Shown here piece by piece: positions 44,423 to 53,381 of a DNA stretch of 64,000 bases. This DNA comes from Natrinema salifodinae. GTDB taxonomy: Archaea; Halobacteriota; Halobacteria; Halobacteriales; Natrialbaceae. Within the stretch, counting starts at the first letter, position 1. Each line of letters opens with the position of its first letter. Below the pieces are notes generated by a model. It was given only the letters and a program-made list of their open reading frames with translations, did not search any database and was not told the origin of the DNA. The position numbers and the translations under genes are program-made. Location of the stretch: the NCBI RefSeq assembly GCF_900110455.1, contig NZ_FOIS01000004.1, positions 434,001 through 498,000 of the forward strand. The letters run 5' to 3'.

Positions 44423-44880
44423 CGGACCTTCGCTCGCCGTTCGACGGAGAACCGGACGGTTGCGACCGGGTCGAGTCACGGCGTCACCGGACGACCCAGG
44501 CGTGACCGATAGGAAAATCGAGCACTCTTGGGTATTTCAGGGAGGTATTAGACGAACGTCAATGACCGCTCCTAACTGACCGGCCGTTCGGCAATATCTG
44601 CCGCGCGCGAGGGAAAACGTGCCGATCCGCGCCGTTCAGACCCTTCTCCAATGGTAATTCGATCGATTTTGGCCGGATTTTCGACTCGTCCCGGGTTTAC
44701 AAACGCAAAAAATATAACCGCAGGTCGAAAAAGACGTCATTTCCAATACCCTTATACAGATTATATCTACATTAGCTTTGAACGGATGACCCTATTACGC
44801 CCCCAATTTCGCCCATTTGTCAAAGCTAACCCTTAAATGGAACAAGTCCAACCCACTCTAACGTGATTTGGAGTACGATC
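44423..44880. other. A/T-rich intergenic region before the amt leader frame
   Basis: The stretch between hemB and amt is noticeably lower in GC, especially 44690-44830. A 61-codon frame at 44651-44836 is basic and aromatic and does not look haloarchaeal. The stretch GCTAACCCTTAAATGG (about 44824-44839) could be part of the amt promoter. No gene is supported. Confidence 0.5.
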
Positions 44881-44958
44881 ATGAACGGGATTGCACTGGG
44901 ACAAGACGATCGTTTGGTGGCCGACGATAGCGCGTGGGGAACGGAGGTGGACGCCTGA
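44881..44958 (+). CDS. 25-residue leader peptide overlapping the amt start
   Basis: ATG at 44881 opens a frame for [19 protein letters not shown] and then GTEVDA; its TGA shares a base with the amt ATG (TGATG). The acidic composition is in keeping with real haloarchaeal coding sequence. It may be a short translated leader that couples or tunes amt translation, or a remnant of a former N-terminus. It is not a known family to me. Confidence 0.45.
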   Translation: MNGIALGQDDRLVADDSAWGTEVDA

Positions 44959-46622
44959 TGGAACCGACGCTCCTGCAGGCCGAGACGGAGATGCTGATCG
45001 AGTCGATCAACTACACGTGGATCCTGATCGCCACGTTCCTGATCTTCTTCATGCACGCCGGCTTCGCCATGCTCGAGGCGGGCCAGGTGCGCTCGAAGAA
45101 CGTCGCGAACCAGCTGACGAAGAACCTGCTGACCTGGAGCGTCGGCGTGACGGTGTTCTTCCTCATCGGCGCGACCGTCGAAGGCCTCGTCGCCGGAAAC
45201 GGACTCGCGTTCCAGTTCGAGAGCGCCGCGTCCGACTGGATGGACTGGCTGTACGGCGCCGTGTTCGCCATGACGGCGGCGACCATCGTTTCGGGGGCCG
45301 TCGCCGGTCGCGCGAAGCTTCGCGCGTACGTCACGTACACCTTCCTGCTGGCAGCGGTCATCTACCCGGTCGTCACCGGCCTCACGTGGGCCGGCGAACA
45401 CATCGCGTACAGCGACGTCCTGTTCCACGACTTCGCGGGTGGGATGATCGTCCACGGCATGGGCGGCATCGCCGGCCTCACCGCCGCGTGGGTGCTGGGT
45501 CCGCGCATGGACCGGTACAACAGCGACGGGAGCGCGAACGTCATTCCCGGGCACTCGCTGACCTTCGCCGCGCTCGGAACCTTGATCCTCGCGTTCGGCT
45601 GGTACGGCTTCAACGTCGGTACCTCGGCGATCATCGACGAGAGCGCGTTCCTCGGCGATCAGCTCGGTCGCGTCGCACTGACCACGACGATCGCGATGGC
45701 CTGCGGCGCGATGGGCGCTGCGTTCGTCGCGTGGCTTAAGACCGGGAAGGTCGACACCCTCTACGTCGCGAACGGGCTGCTGGCCGGCCTGGCTGCCATC
45801 ACCGCGATTCCGGACACCACCGCGTGGTGGGGCGCGTTCGTCGTCGGCGGCCTCGCCGGCGCACAGCTGCCGCTCGTCTTCGAGTTCGTCGAGCAGCGCC
45901 TGAAGATCGACGACGTCTGTGCGGTGTTCCCCGTCCACGGCTCCGCGGGGGTCCTCGGAACGCTGCTGTTCCCCTTCGTGGCCGCACCGGGCGTCGTCGA
46001 TAGCATCGCGAACGCGTTCATCGTCCAACTGGCCGGCGTCGTCGTGATCGGCCTCTGGACGATCGTCGCGACCGGCGCCATCTGGTACGCCTTCAAGGCC
46101 GCCGGCCAGGCCCGCGTCACGCCCGAACACGAGCGCGAAGGCCTCGACGTCGCCGAACACGGCGTCGACACCTACCCCGAGTTCGGCGAGCCCGACGTCG
46201 CGACCGACGGCGGTAAGCCGAGCAACGCGAGGCAATCCTCGTCAGAGCTTTGCTCTGACGGCGGCGCGCCGAACGACGGCGAGATCAAGATGGTCACGGC
46301 GATCGTCCGCCCAGACTGCCTCGGCGACGTCAAGCAGGCGCTCGCGGAGGTCGGCGCGCCGTCGCTGACCGTCACCAACGTCTCCGGCCGCGGCTCCCAG
46401 CCCGCGAAGAAGGGCCAGTGGCGCGGCGAGGAGTATACGGTCGATCTCCACCAGAAGGTCAAGATCGAGTGCGTCGTCGCCGATATCCCGGCCGCGGAGG
46501 TCGTCGACGCCATCCGCGAGGCCGCCGAAACCGGCGAGCCTGGCGACGGCAAGATCTTCGTCCTCCCGGTCGAGGGAGCGACGCAGGTCCGCACCGGCAA
46601 GACCGGACCCGACGCCGTCTAA
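44958..46622 (+). CDS. amt: Ammonium transporter fused to a complete PII (GlnK) domain
   Basis: A 554-residue protein. Residues 1-385 form an Amt channel with about 11 helices ([43 protein letters not shown]). A linker (about 385-441) contains two small DNA palindromes. Residues 442-554 are a full-length PII domain: [19 protein letters not shown]-loop with Tyr493 (equivalent to Tyr51) in RGEEYTVDL, and B-loop [14 protein letters not shown]. In most organisms GlnK is a separate protein that plugs Amt when nitrogen is plentiful; here channel and regulator are one chain, so self-regulation by ATP/ADP/2-oxoglutarate is expected. Confidence 0.92.
   Translation: MEPTLLQAETEMLIESINYTWILIATFLIFFMHAGFAMLEAGQVRSKNVANQLTKNLLTWSVGVTVFFLIGATVEGLVAGNGLAFQFESAASDWMDWLYGAVFAMTAATIVSGAVAGRAKLRAYVTYTFLLAAVIYPVVTGLTWAGEHIAYSDVLFHDFAGGMIVHGMGGIAGLTAAWVLGPRMDRYNSDGSANVIPGHSLTFAALGTLILAFGWYGFNVGTSAIIDESAFLGDQLGRVALTTTIAMACGAMGAAFVAWLKTGKVDTLYVANGLLAGLAAITAIPDTTAWWGAFVVGGLAGAQLPLVFEFVEQRLKIDDVCAVFPVHGSAGVLGTLLFPFVAAPGVVDSIANAFIVQLAGVVVIGLWTIVATGAIWYAFKAAGQARVTPEHEREGLDVAEHGVDTYPEFGEPDVATDGGKPSNARQSSSELCSDGGAPNDGEIKMVTAIVRPDCLGDVKQALAEVGAPSLTVTNVSGRGSQPAKKGQWRGEEYTVDLHQKVKIECVVADIPAAEVVDAIREAAETGEPGDGKIFVLPVEGATQVRTGKTGPDAV
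46228..46259. repeat. Two adjacent palindromes in the Amt-PII linker
   Basis: CGAGG-CAAT-CCTCG (46228-46241) is directly followed by GTCAGAGC-TTT-GCTCTGAC (46241-46259). Together they encode a Ser/Arg/Cys-rich piece of the linker unlike the rest of the protein, which suggests a small inserted element tolerated between domains. Confidence 0.6.
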
Positions 46623-47042
46623 GCTCGGGTCGCGCGGCCGCCCGATCGCGGTCTCCCCGCCGACGGACCGCGACGTGAGCACAGCGCGTCCGCTCACGCG
46701 GCCCACGTTCGACGATATCGACTGCCTCTGACAATGCGAGTCGGCGGTGGCTGGCACCCCGACGTCCGGCGACCCGGGCGTCACGCGGCGGTCCGCGCGC
46801 GTCGGCTCGCGGCCGCCGTCCAGTGCAGTCCGCTGTGGCTTCGATCGTGTCGCGCTGTACTGGATTCGGTGCGGTTCGCTCGCTTTTCTCGCGGTTCGAT
46901 CAGTCGCACTCGCAGCGATGGTGTCGCGGCGAGCGGCGAGTCTCGGTCTCGGCGTCCGCGGGCGTACACGTTCGGCGTCCGAACGACGGGGTCGCGGCCG
47001 AACCTCGGTACAACTTTCCCGTCGGAATTCCAAGTGGCGTCC
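46623..47042. other. Intergenic region between amt and hemL
   Basis: The hemL frame is open through much of it, but the upstream residues are Arg/Ser/Val-rich and not of haloarchaeal style, so it is not considered coding. No RNA or repeat is apparent. Confidence 0.5.
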
Positions 47043-48389
47043 ATGAACGAGGAGCACTCACGCGAGCTGTACGACCGGGCGCTGTCGGTGCTGCCAGGCG
47101 GCGTCAACTCCGCGGTTCGCGCGGCGATCGAGCCCTACCCGTTCTTCGTTCGGAAGGGCGAGGGCGGTCACGTTGTCGACGCCGACGGCAACCGCTACAT
47201 CGACTGGGTGATGGGGCTCGGTCCGCTGCTGCTGGGCCACGACCTCCCCGAACCCGTCCAGGCTGGCATCCAGCGGAAGGCCAGCGAGGGGCCGATGTAC
47301 GGCACGCCGACGGAGGTCGAGGTCGACCTCGCGGAGTTCGTCGTCCGCCACGTCCCCAGCGTCGAGAAGATCCGCTTCGTCAACTCGGGCACCGAGGCGA
47401 CCACCTCGGCCGTCCGGCTCGCGCGGGGGTACACCGGCCGGAACAAGATCGTCGTCATGCAGGGCGGCTACCACGGCGCTCAGGAATCGACGCTGGTCGA
47501 GGGCGATGCCGAGAACCCGCGGCCCTCCTCGGCGGGGATCCCACAGTCGTTCTCCGAGCACACCCTCCCGGTGCCGTTCAACGACGAGGAAGCGATCCGC
47601 GAGGTCTTCGAGAAACACGGCGACGACATCGCCGCGGTCCTCACCGAGCCGATCCTGGGTAACTACGGCATCGTCTACCCCGAGGACGGCTACCACGAGT
47701 TCCTCCGGGAGATCACCGACGACCACGGCGCGCTCCTGATCTTCGACGAGGTCATCACCGGCTTCCGCGTCGGCGGCCTCGGCTGCGCGCAAAGCGAGTT
47801 CGGCGTCACTCCCGACCTGACGACCTTCGGCAAGATCGTCGGCGGCGGCTTCCCCGTCGGCGCGATCGGCGGCCGCGCCGAGATCATCGAACAGTTCGCC
47901 CCCACCGGCGACGTCTTCCAGGCCGGCACCTTCTCCGGCCACCCCGTCACGATGGCCGCCGGCCTCGAGACCCTGAAATTCGCCGCGGAGAACGACGTCT
48001 ACGACCACGTCAACGACCTGGGCGACCGGCTTCGCCGCGGCCTGACCGATATCGTCGCCGACCAGGCGCCCAGCTACACGGTCACCGGCACCGACAGCAT
48101 GTTCAAGGTGATCTTCACACGCGAGGGGCCGGGGAAAGACGAGTTGGACGGGCAGTGCGAGGCCGGCTCCCGGCAGGACCCCGACTGCCCCCGCTACGAG
48201 TACAGCCCGAAGAACGCCGCCGACGTGAAAAACGCCGACACCGAGCGCTGGCGGCGGCTCTTCTGGGGCCGGATGAAAGAACAGGGCATCTTCCTCTCGC
48301 AAAACCAGTTCGAGTGCCAGTTCGTCAGCTACGGTCACACCGAGGAGGACGTCGACCGGACGCTCGAGGCCTACAAGAACGCGCTCTGA
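47043..48389 (+). CDS. hemL: Glutamate-1-semialdehyde 2,1-aminomutase
   Basis: A 448-residue PLP enzyme giving 5-aminolevulinate from glutamate-1-semialdehyde, the C5 route to tetrapyrroles. The PLP lysine is Lys264 in [10 protein letters not shown], with [12 protein letters not shown] before it and [17 protein letters not shown] in the N-terminal half. The start [20 protein letters not shown] is that of the family. A charged insertion with two Cys ([11 protein letters not shown]) near residue 375 is additional. Confidence 0.97.
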   Translation: MNEEHSRELYDRALSVLPGGVNSAVRAAIEPYPFFVRKGEGGHVVDADGNRYIDWVMGLGPLLLGHDLPEPVQAGIQRKASEGPMYGTPTEVEVDLAEFVVRHVPSVEKIRFVNSGTEATTSAVRLARGYTGRNKIVVMQGGYHGAQESTLVEGDAENPRPSSAGIPQSFSEHTLPVPFNDEEAIREVFEKHGDDIAAVLTEPILGNYGIVYPEDGYHEFLREITDDHGALLIFDEVITGFRVGGLGCAQSEFGVTPDLTTFGKIVGGGFPVGAIGGRAEIIEQFAPTGDVFQAGTFSGHPVTMAAGLETLKFAAENDVYDHVNDLGDRLRRGLTDIVADQAPSYTVTGTDSMFKVIFTREGPGKDELDGQCEAGSRQDPDCPRYEYSPKNAADVKNADTERWRRLFWGRMKEQGIFLSQNQFECQFVSYGHTEEDVDRTLEAYKNAL

Positions 48390-48583
48390 GGCGCCACCGT
48401 GTGACCGCGCCGTCGAGGCCGAGCCGACGTAGAGACGAACCGAGCCGCTGACGAGGACCGGATCGTCGACCGCGGTCGACGACTCGGCAGAGAGCGGCGA
48501 ACGAAGAGTACCCGTCGGATCGGTCGGTGCGAGCGCGGGTCGATCGCGTCTCGGTCCCGCCTGGTCGCGTCCGTCCGGCCGCG

Positions 48584-48949
48584 TCAGTTCGGGACCGTGA
48601 CGATGTCGCCCCGGTAGCTCTCGATCGCTTCGAGGACCGCCTGGCGGTCGTCCTCGTCGACACCGAACTCGGCGAGGGTGTCGTCGAGGTGGGTCGCGAT
48701 CGCCTCGAAGTCGGCCGGGCCGATGCCCAGGTCCGCGTGGGCCGCCGCCATCTCCTCGCCGGTGTACTCGACGGGGCCGCCCGTGACCGAACTGATGAAC
48801 TGGGTCTGGTGGACGCGTTGTTTCTGCATGTCCACGTCGTCGAAGTAGTGGGCGACCTGATCGTCAGCCACGACGCGCTCGTAGAATCGATCGACGACGT
48901 CGGCGATGGCGTCCTCGCCACCGAGTCGGTCGTACACTGTCTCTGTCAT
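48584..48949 (-). CDS. Group 1 truncated haemoglobin
   Basis: A 121-residue haem protein of the 2-on-2 globin fold. Family marks are YDRLGGEDAIADVVDRFYERV at the N-terminus, YFDDVDMQKQRVHQTQFIS in the middle, and the proximal His in MAAAHADLGIG. Such globins detoxify nitric oxide or sense O2. The position between hemL and hemC fits supply of the haem. A TATA-like GATTTATTACT lies about 32 bases upstream of the ATG at 48949, with a 17-base palindrome further up (49016-49032). Confidence 0.92.
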   Translation of the reverse strand: MTETVYDRLGGEDAIADVVDRFYERVVADDQVAHYFDDVDMQKQRVHQTQFISSVTGGPVEYTGEEMAAAHADLGIGPADFEAIATHLDDTLAEFGVDEDDRQAVLEAIESYRGDIVTVPN

Positions 48950-48975
48950 CCACTCGTATGTACCCCTTCGAAGAG

Positions 48976-48987
48976 TAATAAATCGCG
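48976..48987 (-). promoter_or_regulatory. TATA box of the truncated haemoglobin gene
   Basis: Minus-strand CGATTTATTACT is centred about 32 bases before the ATG at 48949. Confidence 0.55.
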
Positions 48988-49015
48988 TCCCGAACACGTT
49001 TTGGAAAAACACTGT

Positions 49016-49032
49016 GTGGAAATACCACACAA
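49016..49032. promoter_or_regulatory. Palindromic operator candidate upstream of the truncated haemoglobin promoter
   Basis: GTGTGG-AAATA-CCACAC has perfect 6-base arms about 35 bases upstream of the TATA box of the globin gene, where an activator or repressor could bind. It is also 130-160 bases before hemC on the other strand. Confidence 0.45.
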
Positions 49033-49179
49033 CGTCGTGAGACTGTCGGACAGCCGCGCTTTCGTCGATCCGAGGTTCGAACCGGTCCGGTGACCGCGCC
49101 AACGCAGCGGGCCCCGTCGGTCGAGCGAGCGCGCCGGACAAGCGTGCGCTTTTCATACCCGAGGCACCGACTGGCGCCT

Positions 49180-50316
49180 ATGAGAACGCGCGGGACGCTG
49201 CGACTGGCGACGAGGGGGTCCACGCTCGCCCGGAGACAGGCCACCCTAGTACAGGAGGCCTTGGAGGACCGCCGGTACGAGGTAGAGCTCGTCACCGTCG
49301 AAACAACGGGGGACCAGATCAGAGACGAATTGATTCACCAACTCGGGAAAACGGGGGCGTTCGTCCGCGAACTCGACGAGCGCGTCCTCGAGGGGGACCT
49401 CGACGGCGCGATCCACTCGATGAAGGACATGCCGACCGAGCAGCCCCAGGAGCTCGTAACCGCCGCGATTCCCGAGCGGGGCCGGCCTGGCGACGTGCTC
49501 GTCACGCCCGACGGCTCGACCCTCGAGGAACTGCCCGCGGGCGCGACCGTCGGCACCTCGAGTCTGCGCCGGCGCGCGCAGGTGCTCTCCGAGCGGCCGG
49601 ACCTGACGGTCGAGCCGCTGCGCGGGAACGTCGACACGCGCCTCGAGAAACTGCTCGCGCCCGCGCTCCAGGAGGAGCACCAGGCGCGTTCGGAAGCGGA
49701 CAAGGAACGGAAAGCGAACACGGGCGACGACGACTTCGAACCCGAGTACGAGCAGTCCGTCGACGAGTGGTTCGAGGGCCTCTCGGAACTGGAAAAGCAG
49801 GCGCTCGGCCGCGAGATCGAGACCGAGTACGACGCGATCGTCCTCGCACACGCGGGCCTCGAGCGCAGCGGGCTCGCTCACTACGTCGACTACCAGGAAC
49901 TGCCGCCATCGACGTTCGTCCCCGCACCAGGCCAGGGCGCGCTCGCGGTGACCGCGACCGACGGCGAGACGGCTCGAAAGATCCAGTCGGCGATCGACCA
50001 CCCGCGAAGCCGCGTCGAGACGACCGTCGAGCGGACGATCCTCGCGGAACTTGGCGGCGGCTGTATCGCCCCGGTCGGCATCTACGCGGTCGTGCAGGGC
50101 GAGTACGTCCACACGAGCGTCAGCGTCTTCGACCGCGACGGCGAGGAGTCGGTGACCGGCAGCCGCGACCTGCCCGTCGAGAGCCACGCCGAGGCCGCTC
50201 GAGCGTTCGCGCGGGACCTCGCGGATCGCGGTGCCGCAAGCCTGATCGACCAGGCTCGCGAGGACGCCGAGGACGACGGCGACGTCTCCGCGGAAGATAA
50301 GCCCGCGGGGAAATAG
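49180..50316 (+). CDS. hemC: Hydroxymethylbilane synthase (porphobilinogen deaminase)
   Basis: A 378-residue enzyme polymerising four porphobilinogens into hydroxymethylbilane. Marks are LATRGSTLARRQA at the start, GAIHSMKDMPT, TSSLRRRAQV and the dipyrromethane-cofactor Cys295 in LGGGCIAPVG. An acidic insertion (about residues 175-205) is a halophilic addition. I use the ATG at 49180; the open frame upstream is non-conserved. It is followed within 15 bases by the methyltransferase gene. Confidence 0.96.
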   Translation: MRTRGTLRLATRGSTLARRQATLVQEALEDRRYEVELVTVETTGDQIRDELIHQLGKTGAFVRELDERVLEGDLDGAIHSMKDMPTEQPQELVTAAIPERGRPGDVLVTPDGSTLEELPAGATVGTSSLRRRAQVLSERPDLTVEPLRGNVDTRLEKLLAPALQEEHQARSEADKERKANTGDDDFEPEYEQSVDEWFEGLSELEKQALGREIETEYDAIVLAHAGLERSGLAHYVDYQELPPSTFVPAPGQGALAVTATDGETARKIQSAIDHPRSRVETTVERTILAELGGGCIAPVGIYAVVQGEYVHTSVSVFDRDGEESVTGSRDLPVESHAEAARAFARDLADRGAASLIDQAREDAEDDGDVSAEDKPAGK

Positions 50317-50331
50317 GACACGGATACTGAA

Positions 50332-51162
50332 ATGGCAGCACGCGAAATCGACGCGGAACCCGGCACCGTCTACCTCGTCGGCAGCGGCCCCGGCGATCCC
50401 GATCTGTTGACCGTCAAGGCGAGGGAACTCCTCGAGAGCGCGGACGTCGTCCTCCACGACAAGCTCCCCGGCCCGGAGATCATCGACATGCTCCCCGAGG
50501 ACCGCCGCGAAGACGTCGGCAAGCGCGCCGGCGGCGAGCGCACGCCCCAGTCGGCAATCAACGAGCGCCTGGTCGAACTCGCGCGCGAGGGCAAGTCGGT
50601 CGTCCGGCTCAAGGGCGGCGACTCGTTCGTCTTCGGCCGCGGCGGCGAGGAGGCGGAGTACCTGGCGGCCCACGAGGTGCCCTTCGAGGTCGTCCCCGCG
50701 GTCACCTCGGCGATCGCCGCGCCCGCCGTGGCCGGCATCCCGGTCACGCACCGCGATCACGCCTCGTCGGTCTCCCTCGTGACGGGCCACGAGGACCCGA
50801 CCAAGGCGGAGTCCGCGGTCGACTGGGCGGCCCTGGCCGCCACCGGCGGCACCATCGTCGTCCTGATGGGCGTCGGCCGGCTTCCCGACTACACCGAAGC
50901 CTTACGCGAGGCCGGAATGGCCCCTGAGACGCCGGTCGCGCTCGTCGAACGGGGCACCTGGCCGGGCCAGCGGGTTGCGACGGGGACCCTCGAGACCATC
51001 GTCGACGTCCGCGACGAGAAAGGAATCGAGCCACCCGCGGTGACGGTGATCGGCGACGTCGCCGGGACCCGCGAGGCGGTCGTCGACTTCCTGCGGACCG
51101 ACGACGGCGCGGCCGCCGAAAGCGAGGTCGAGAGTGGAGATGACAGCGAAGAGGGAGCGTAA
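50332..51162 (+). CDS. cobA: Uroporphyrinogen-III C-methyltransferase
   Basis: A 276-residue SAM-dependent methyltransferase converting uroporphyrinogen III into precorrin-2, the branch point toward sirohaem, haem (by the alternative archaeal route) and cobalamin. Marks are YLVGSGPGDPDLLTVKA, RLKGGDSFVFGRGGEEA and GIPVTHRDHASSVSLVTGH. The acidic tail is short. It lies between hemC and hemD with minimal spacing, so the three are an operon. Confidence 0.95.
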   Translation: MAAREIDAEPGTVYLVGSGPGDPDLLTVKARELLESADVVLHDKLPGPEIIDMLPEDRREDVGKRAGGERTPQSAINERLVELAREGKSVVRLKGGDSFVFGRGGEEAEYLAAHEVPFEVVPAVTSAIAAPAVAGIPVTHRDHASSVSLVTGHEDPTKAESAVDWAALAATGGTIVVLMGVGRLPDYTEALREAGMAPETPVALVERGTWPGQRVATGTLETIVDVRDEKGIEPPAVTVIGDVAGTREAVVDFLRTDDGAAAESEVESGDDSEEGA

Positions 51163-51166
51163 ACCG

Positions 51167-51904
51167 ATGGCCGACGCACCGACGGTCGCCGTCTTCCGAC
51201 CCGACGACGACCGCCTCGAGCGAGCCGTCGACCTGCTCGCGGACCTGGGGGCCGAGCCGGTCCCGGACCCGATGCTGGCCGTCGAGCCGACCGACGCGAC
51301 GGCCCGGACCGACGCCGACTACGTCGTCTTCACGAGCAAGACCGGCGCCGAACTCGTCTCCGACGCGGGCTGGGCGCCAGGCGAGAGTGAAACCGTCTGC
51401 GCGATCGGGCCCGCGACCGCCGACGCGCTCCGCGCCGAGGGGTACGCGGTCGACGTCGTTCCCGAGGAGTTCACGTCGAGCGGCCTGGTCGCCGAACTCG
51501 AAGCCCGGGTCGACGGCGCGCGCGTCGAGGTCGCCCGCAGCGACCACGGGAGCGCGGTGTTGCTCGACGGCCTCGAAGCGGCGGGCGCGTACGTCCACGA
51601 GACGATCCTCTATCGACTGGTGCGACCCGAGGGAAGCGGTGACTCGGCAGCGCTGGCCGCCGACGGCAACCTCGACGCCGCCTGCTTCACCTCGTCGCTG
51701 ACCGTCGAGCACTTCCTCGAGGCCGCCGCTGAACGGGAAATCCGCGACGAAGCGCTCGCGGGGCTCGCGGACGCCGTCGTCGGCGTCATCGGCGAACCGA
51801 CGGCTGAAACGGCGACGGCACAGGGGATCGACGTCGACGTGGTGCCCGAGGAGGCGACGTTCGACGCGCTCGCGCGGGAGACGGTCGCGGCGACCCTAGA
51901 TTGA
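51167..51904 (+). CDS. hemD: Uroporphyrinogen-III synthase
   Basis: A 245-residue enzyme cyclising hydroxymethylbilane into uroporphyrinogen III. HemD proteins have poor sequence conservation; here the pattern DYVVFTSKTGAELV, CAIGPATADALRAEGY, and the later CFTSSLTVEHFLEAA and IGEPTAETA are characteristic. The start is taken as the ATG at 51167, four bases after the cobA stop; an alternative in-frame ATG at 51140 lies inside cobA. Confidence 0.92.
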   Translation: MADAPTVAVFRPDDDRLERAVDLLADLGAEPVPDPMLAVEPTDATARTDADYVVFTSKTGAELVSDAGWAPGESETVCAIGPATADALRAEGYAVDVVPEEFTSSGLVAELEARVDGARVEVARSDHGSAVLLDGLEAAGAYVHETILYRLVRPEGSGDSAALAADGNLDAACFTSSLTVEHFLEAAAEREIRDEALAGLADAVVGVIGEPTAETATAQGIDVDVVPEEATFDALARETVAATLD

Positions 51905-52355
51905 GGTTAGTGAGAGGTCGTCCCACGGATCCGTCCGATCTCGAGAAGGATTTATCATCGAAAGGACATATTTCATTGGTGTAGTGTCGCAATTTTTCGA
52001 CAATCGTCACAATATTCGCGAAACGGTCGTCGTCGGTCGAGCCGTGCGGCCAAGCGTTTCACCGCCCGCAAGGAAGTCGATCTCGATTGAACAGGTCGTG
52101 GGTGGGACTCTGATTTCCGGGCAAACGGGCAGTTTTCGACGATACTGGCGTTCGACGATGGGCGCGTTATCTTGAACGGATCGAACACGAAATCGACGCG
52201 CGCGTCGGGAAAGCGGAGACGGACTGTGATCACGGTGGTCCGCCCGATACCGGGTCATACCTCGAGATGACCATACACTTGCAGTAATCGAGTGGCGTTT
52301 TCGTCAATTAGTTGATTAGAAAAGGTTTTTAATATGTAGATTATCCCTAGTTTAC
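51905..52355. other. A/T-richer intergenic region with the promoter of the accessory block
   Basis: Base composition drops here compared with the haem operon, and more strongly toward 52300-52355. A 63-codon frame at 51984-52175 was not accepted. TTTTTAATATG at 52326-52336 is a strong TATA candidate for the gene at 52356. Confidence 0.55.
52326..52336 (+). promoter_or_regulatory. TATA box of the accessory Tat-signal gene
   Basis: TTTTTAATATG is centred 25 bases before the ATG at 52356, which suggests a leaderless transcript for the whole 52.3-55.8 kb pair. Confidence 0.65.
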
Positions 52356-53381
52356 ATGAGTTATAATGACATTCAGACTTCGAGAAGGGATGTCCTGAAG
52401 GGGTTATCAGCCGGTGCATCCGCCCTGTTGGCGGCTTCGGGGGCAGGAACAGTGACCGCCGTAGAGAGTTCGGTTCCGGAGGATTCGCCGATGTTAGGCG
52501 ACTTTCGGGAGGGACTCGAGGGGTGGAAATCGCGAGGGCCACACCGGGAAACGAGGGTCGAAGCAGGTCAGACGAGTGTCATCGAAACCGGTGGACACGG
52601 GTTACAAGTCCCGTTTACCGAACGGAGAAACGCACGGATCTGGAACCAGAGCCGAGTTCGTACGGCCGACTTCGCCGCGAACCGGTATCTGTTCGCCCGT
52701 CTCACGGCAAGTGTTGGGGGGACGAACTCGCCACTCGTATTTTTCGCTCGACTGTACTATCCCGGAGCACAGGGTACCGGTCGCGGCGAAAGCGGTGGAG
52801 ATGGCAACGACGGGACGGAAACGGGCAACAATGGCAATGGAAACAGCAAGAACCGCAACGGGAAGAGCAACGGCAACGACGACGACGGAACGAACGGGCG
52901 AAACGGCAGCGGCAAACCGGTCGTCGAATCGCATCCGATCGTCGTCCCGCAAAACACCGTCCACTCCCTATATTGGGATCTTGAGGAGATTCCGGAGAAG
53001 ATTCGCAGCAACGTCCACCGACTCGAGATCGTCTGGTTCCTAGCCGATCATCCGCCCGCTGAAAGCGGCTCCGGTCGGGGGCGCGGACAGGCCGAATATA
53101 TGGGGACCGTGCTGTTCGATCATATCCGGCTTAGCGACGACAACCGAGAGGTAACGCGGAAAGCGCTCCGAGACAAGCGAAACGACCTCCAGCGCTTCCA
53201 TGGGTCGATCACCGACAACGAGGTTCTGAGATCGACCGACGACATGGAATTAGGCAATTTCGTGTTCACCGACGGAGAAAAGATCATGTACGGAGTCAAG
53301 TACCACGATGAGGCGGGCGACAGAGAGTCGGTAACGTACATTCTTGACGGGGAGCGGTTCGCGCTCGGAGGTGAGAACTGA
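52356..53381 (+). CDS. Tat-exported protein of unknown function, first of a coupled pair
   Basis: A 341-residue protein. A Tat signal is clear: TSRRDVLKGLSAGASALLAAS followed by a small-residue cleavage region near residue 35. The core begins with DFREGLEGWKSRG and continues as beta-rich sequence (LFARLTASVGG, LVFFARLYYPG), with VHRLEIVWFLADH and MGTVLFDHIRLSDDN later; this pattern resembles carbohydrate-binding-type jelly rolls, which I only infer. A Gly/Asn/Lys-rich insert (about residues 145-188) is low complexity. The stop shares one base with the next start (TGATG). Confidence 0.8.
   Translation: MSYNDIQTSRRDVLKGLSAGASALLAASGAGTVTAVESSVPEDSPMLGDFREGLEGWKSRGPHRETRVEAGQTSVIETGGHGLQVPFTERRNARIWNQSRVRTADFAANRYLFARLTASVGGTNSPLVFFARLYYPGAQGTGRGESGGDGNDGTETGNNGNGNSKNRNGKSNGNDDDGTNGRNGSGKPVVESHPIVVPQNTVHSLYWDLEEIPEKIRSNVHRLEIVWFLADHPPAESGSGRGRGQAEYMGTVLFDHIRLSDDNREVTRKALRDKRNDLQRFHGSITDNEVLRSTDDMELGNFVFTDGEKIMYGVKYHDEAGDRESVTYILDGERFALGGEN

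Noticed and set aside
44651-44836. 61-codon frame in the A/T-rich gap before amt
   Set aside because: Aromatic and basic, unlike local proteins; the region looks like promoter DNA.
51984-52175. 63-codon frame before the accessory pair
   Set aside because: No start context, no motif and not acidic.
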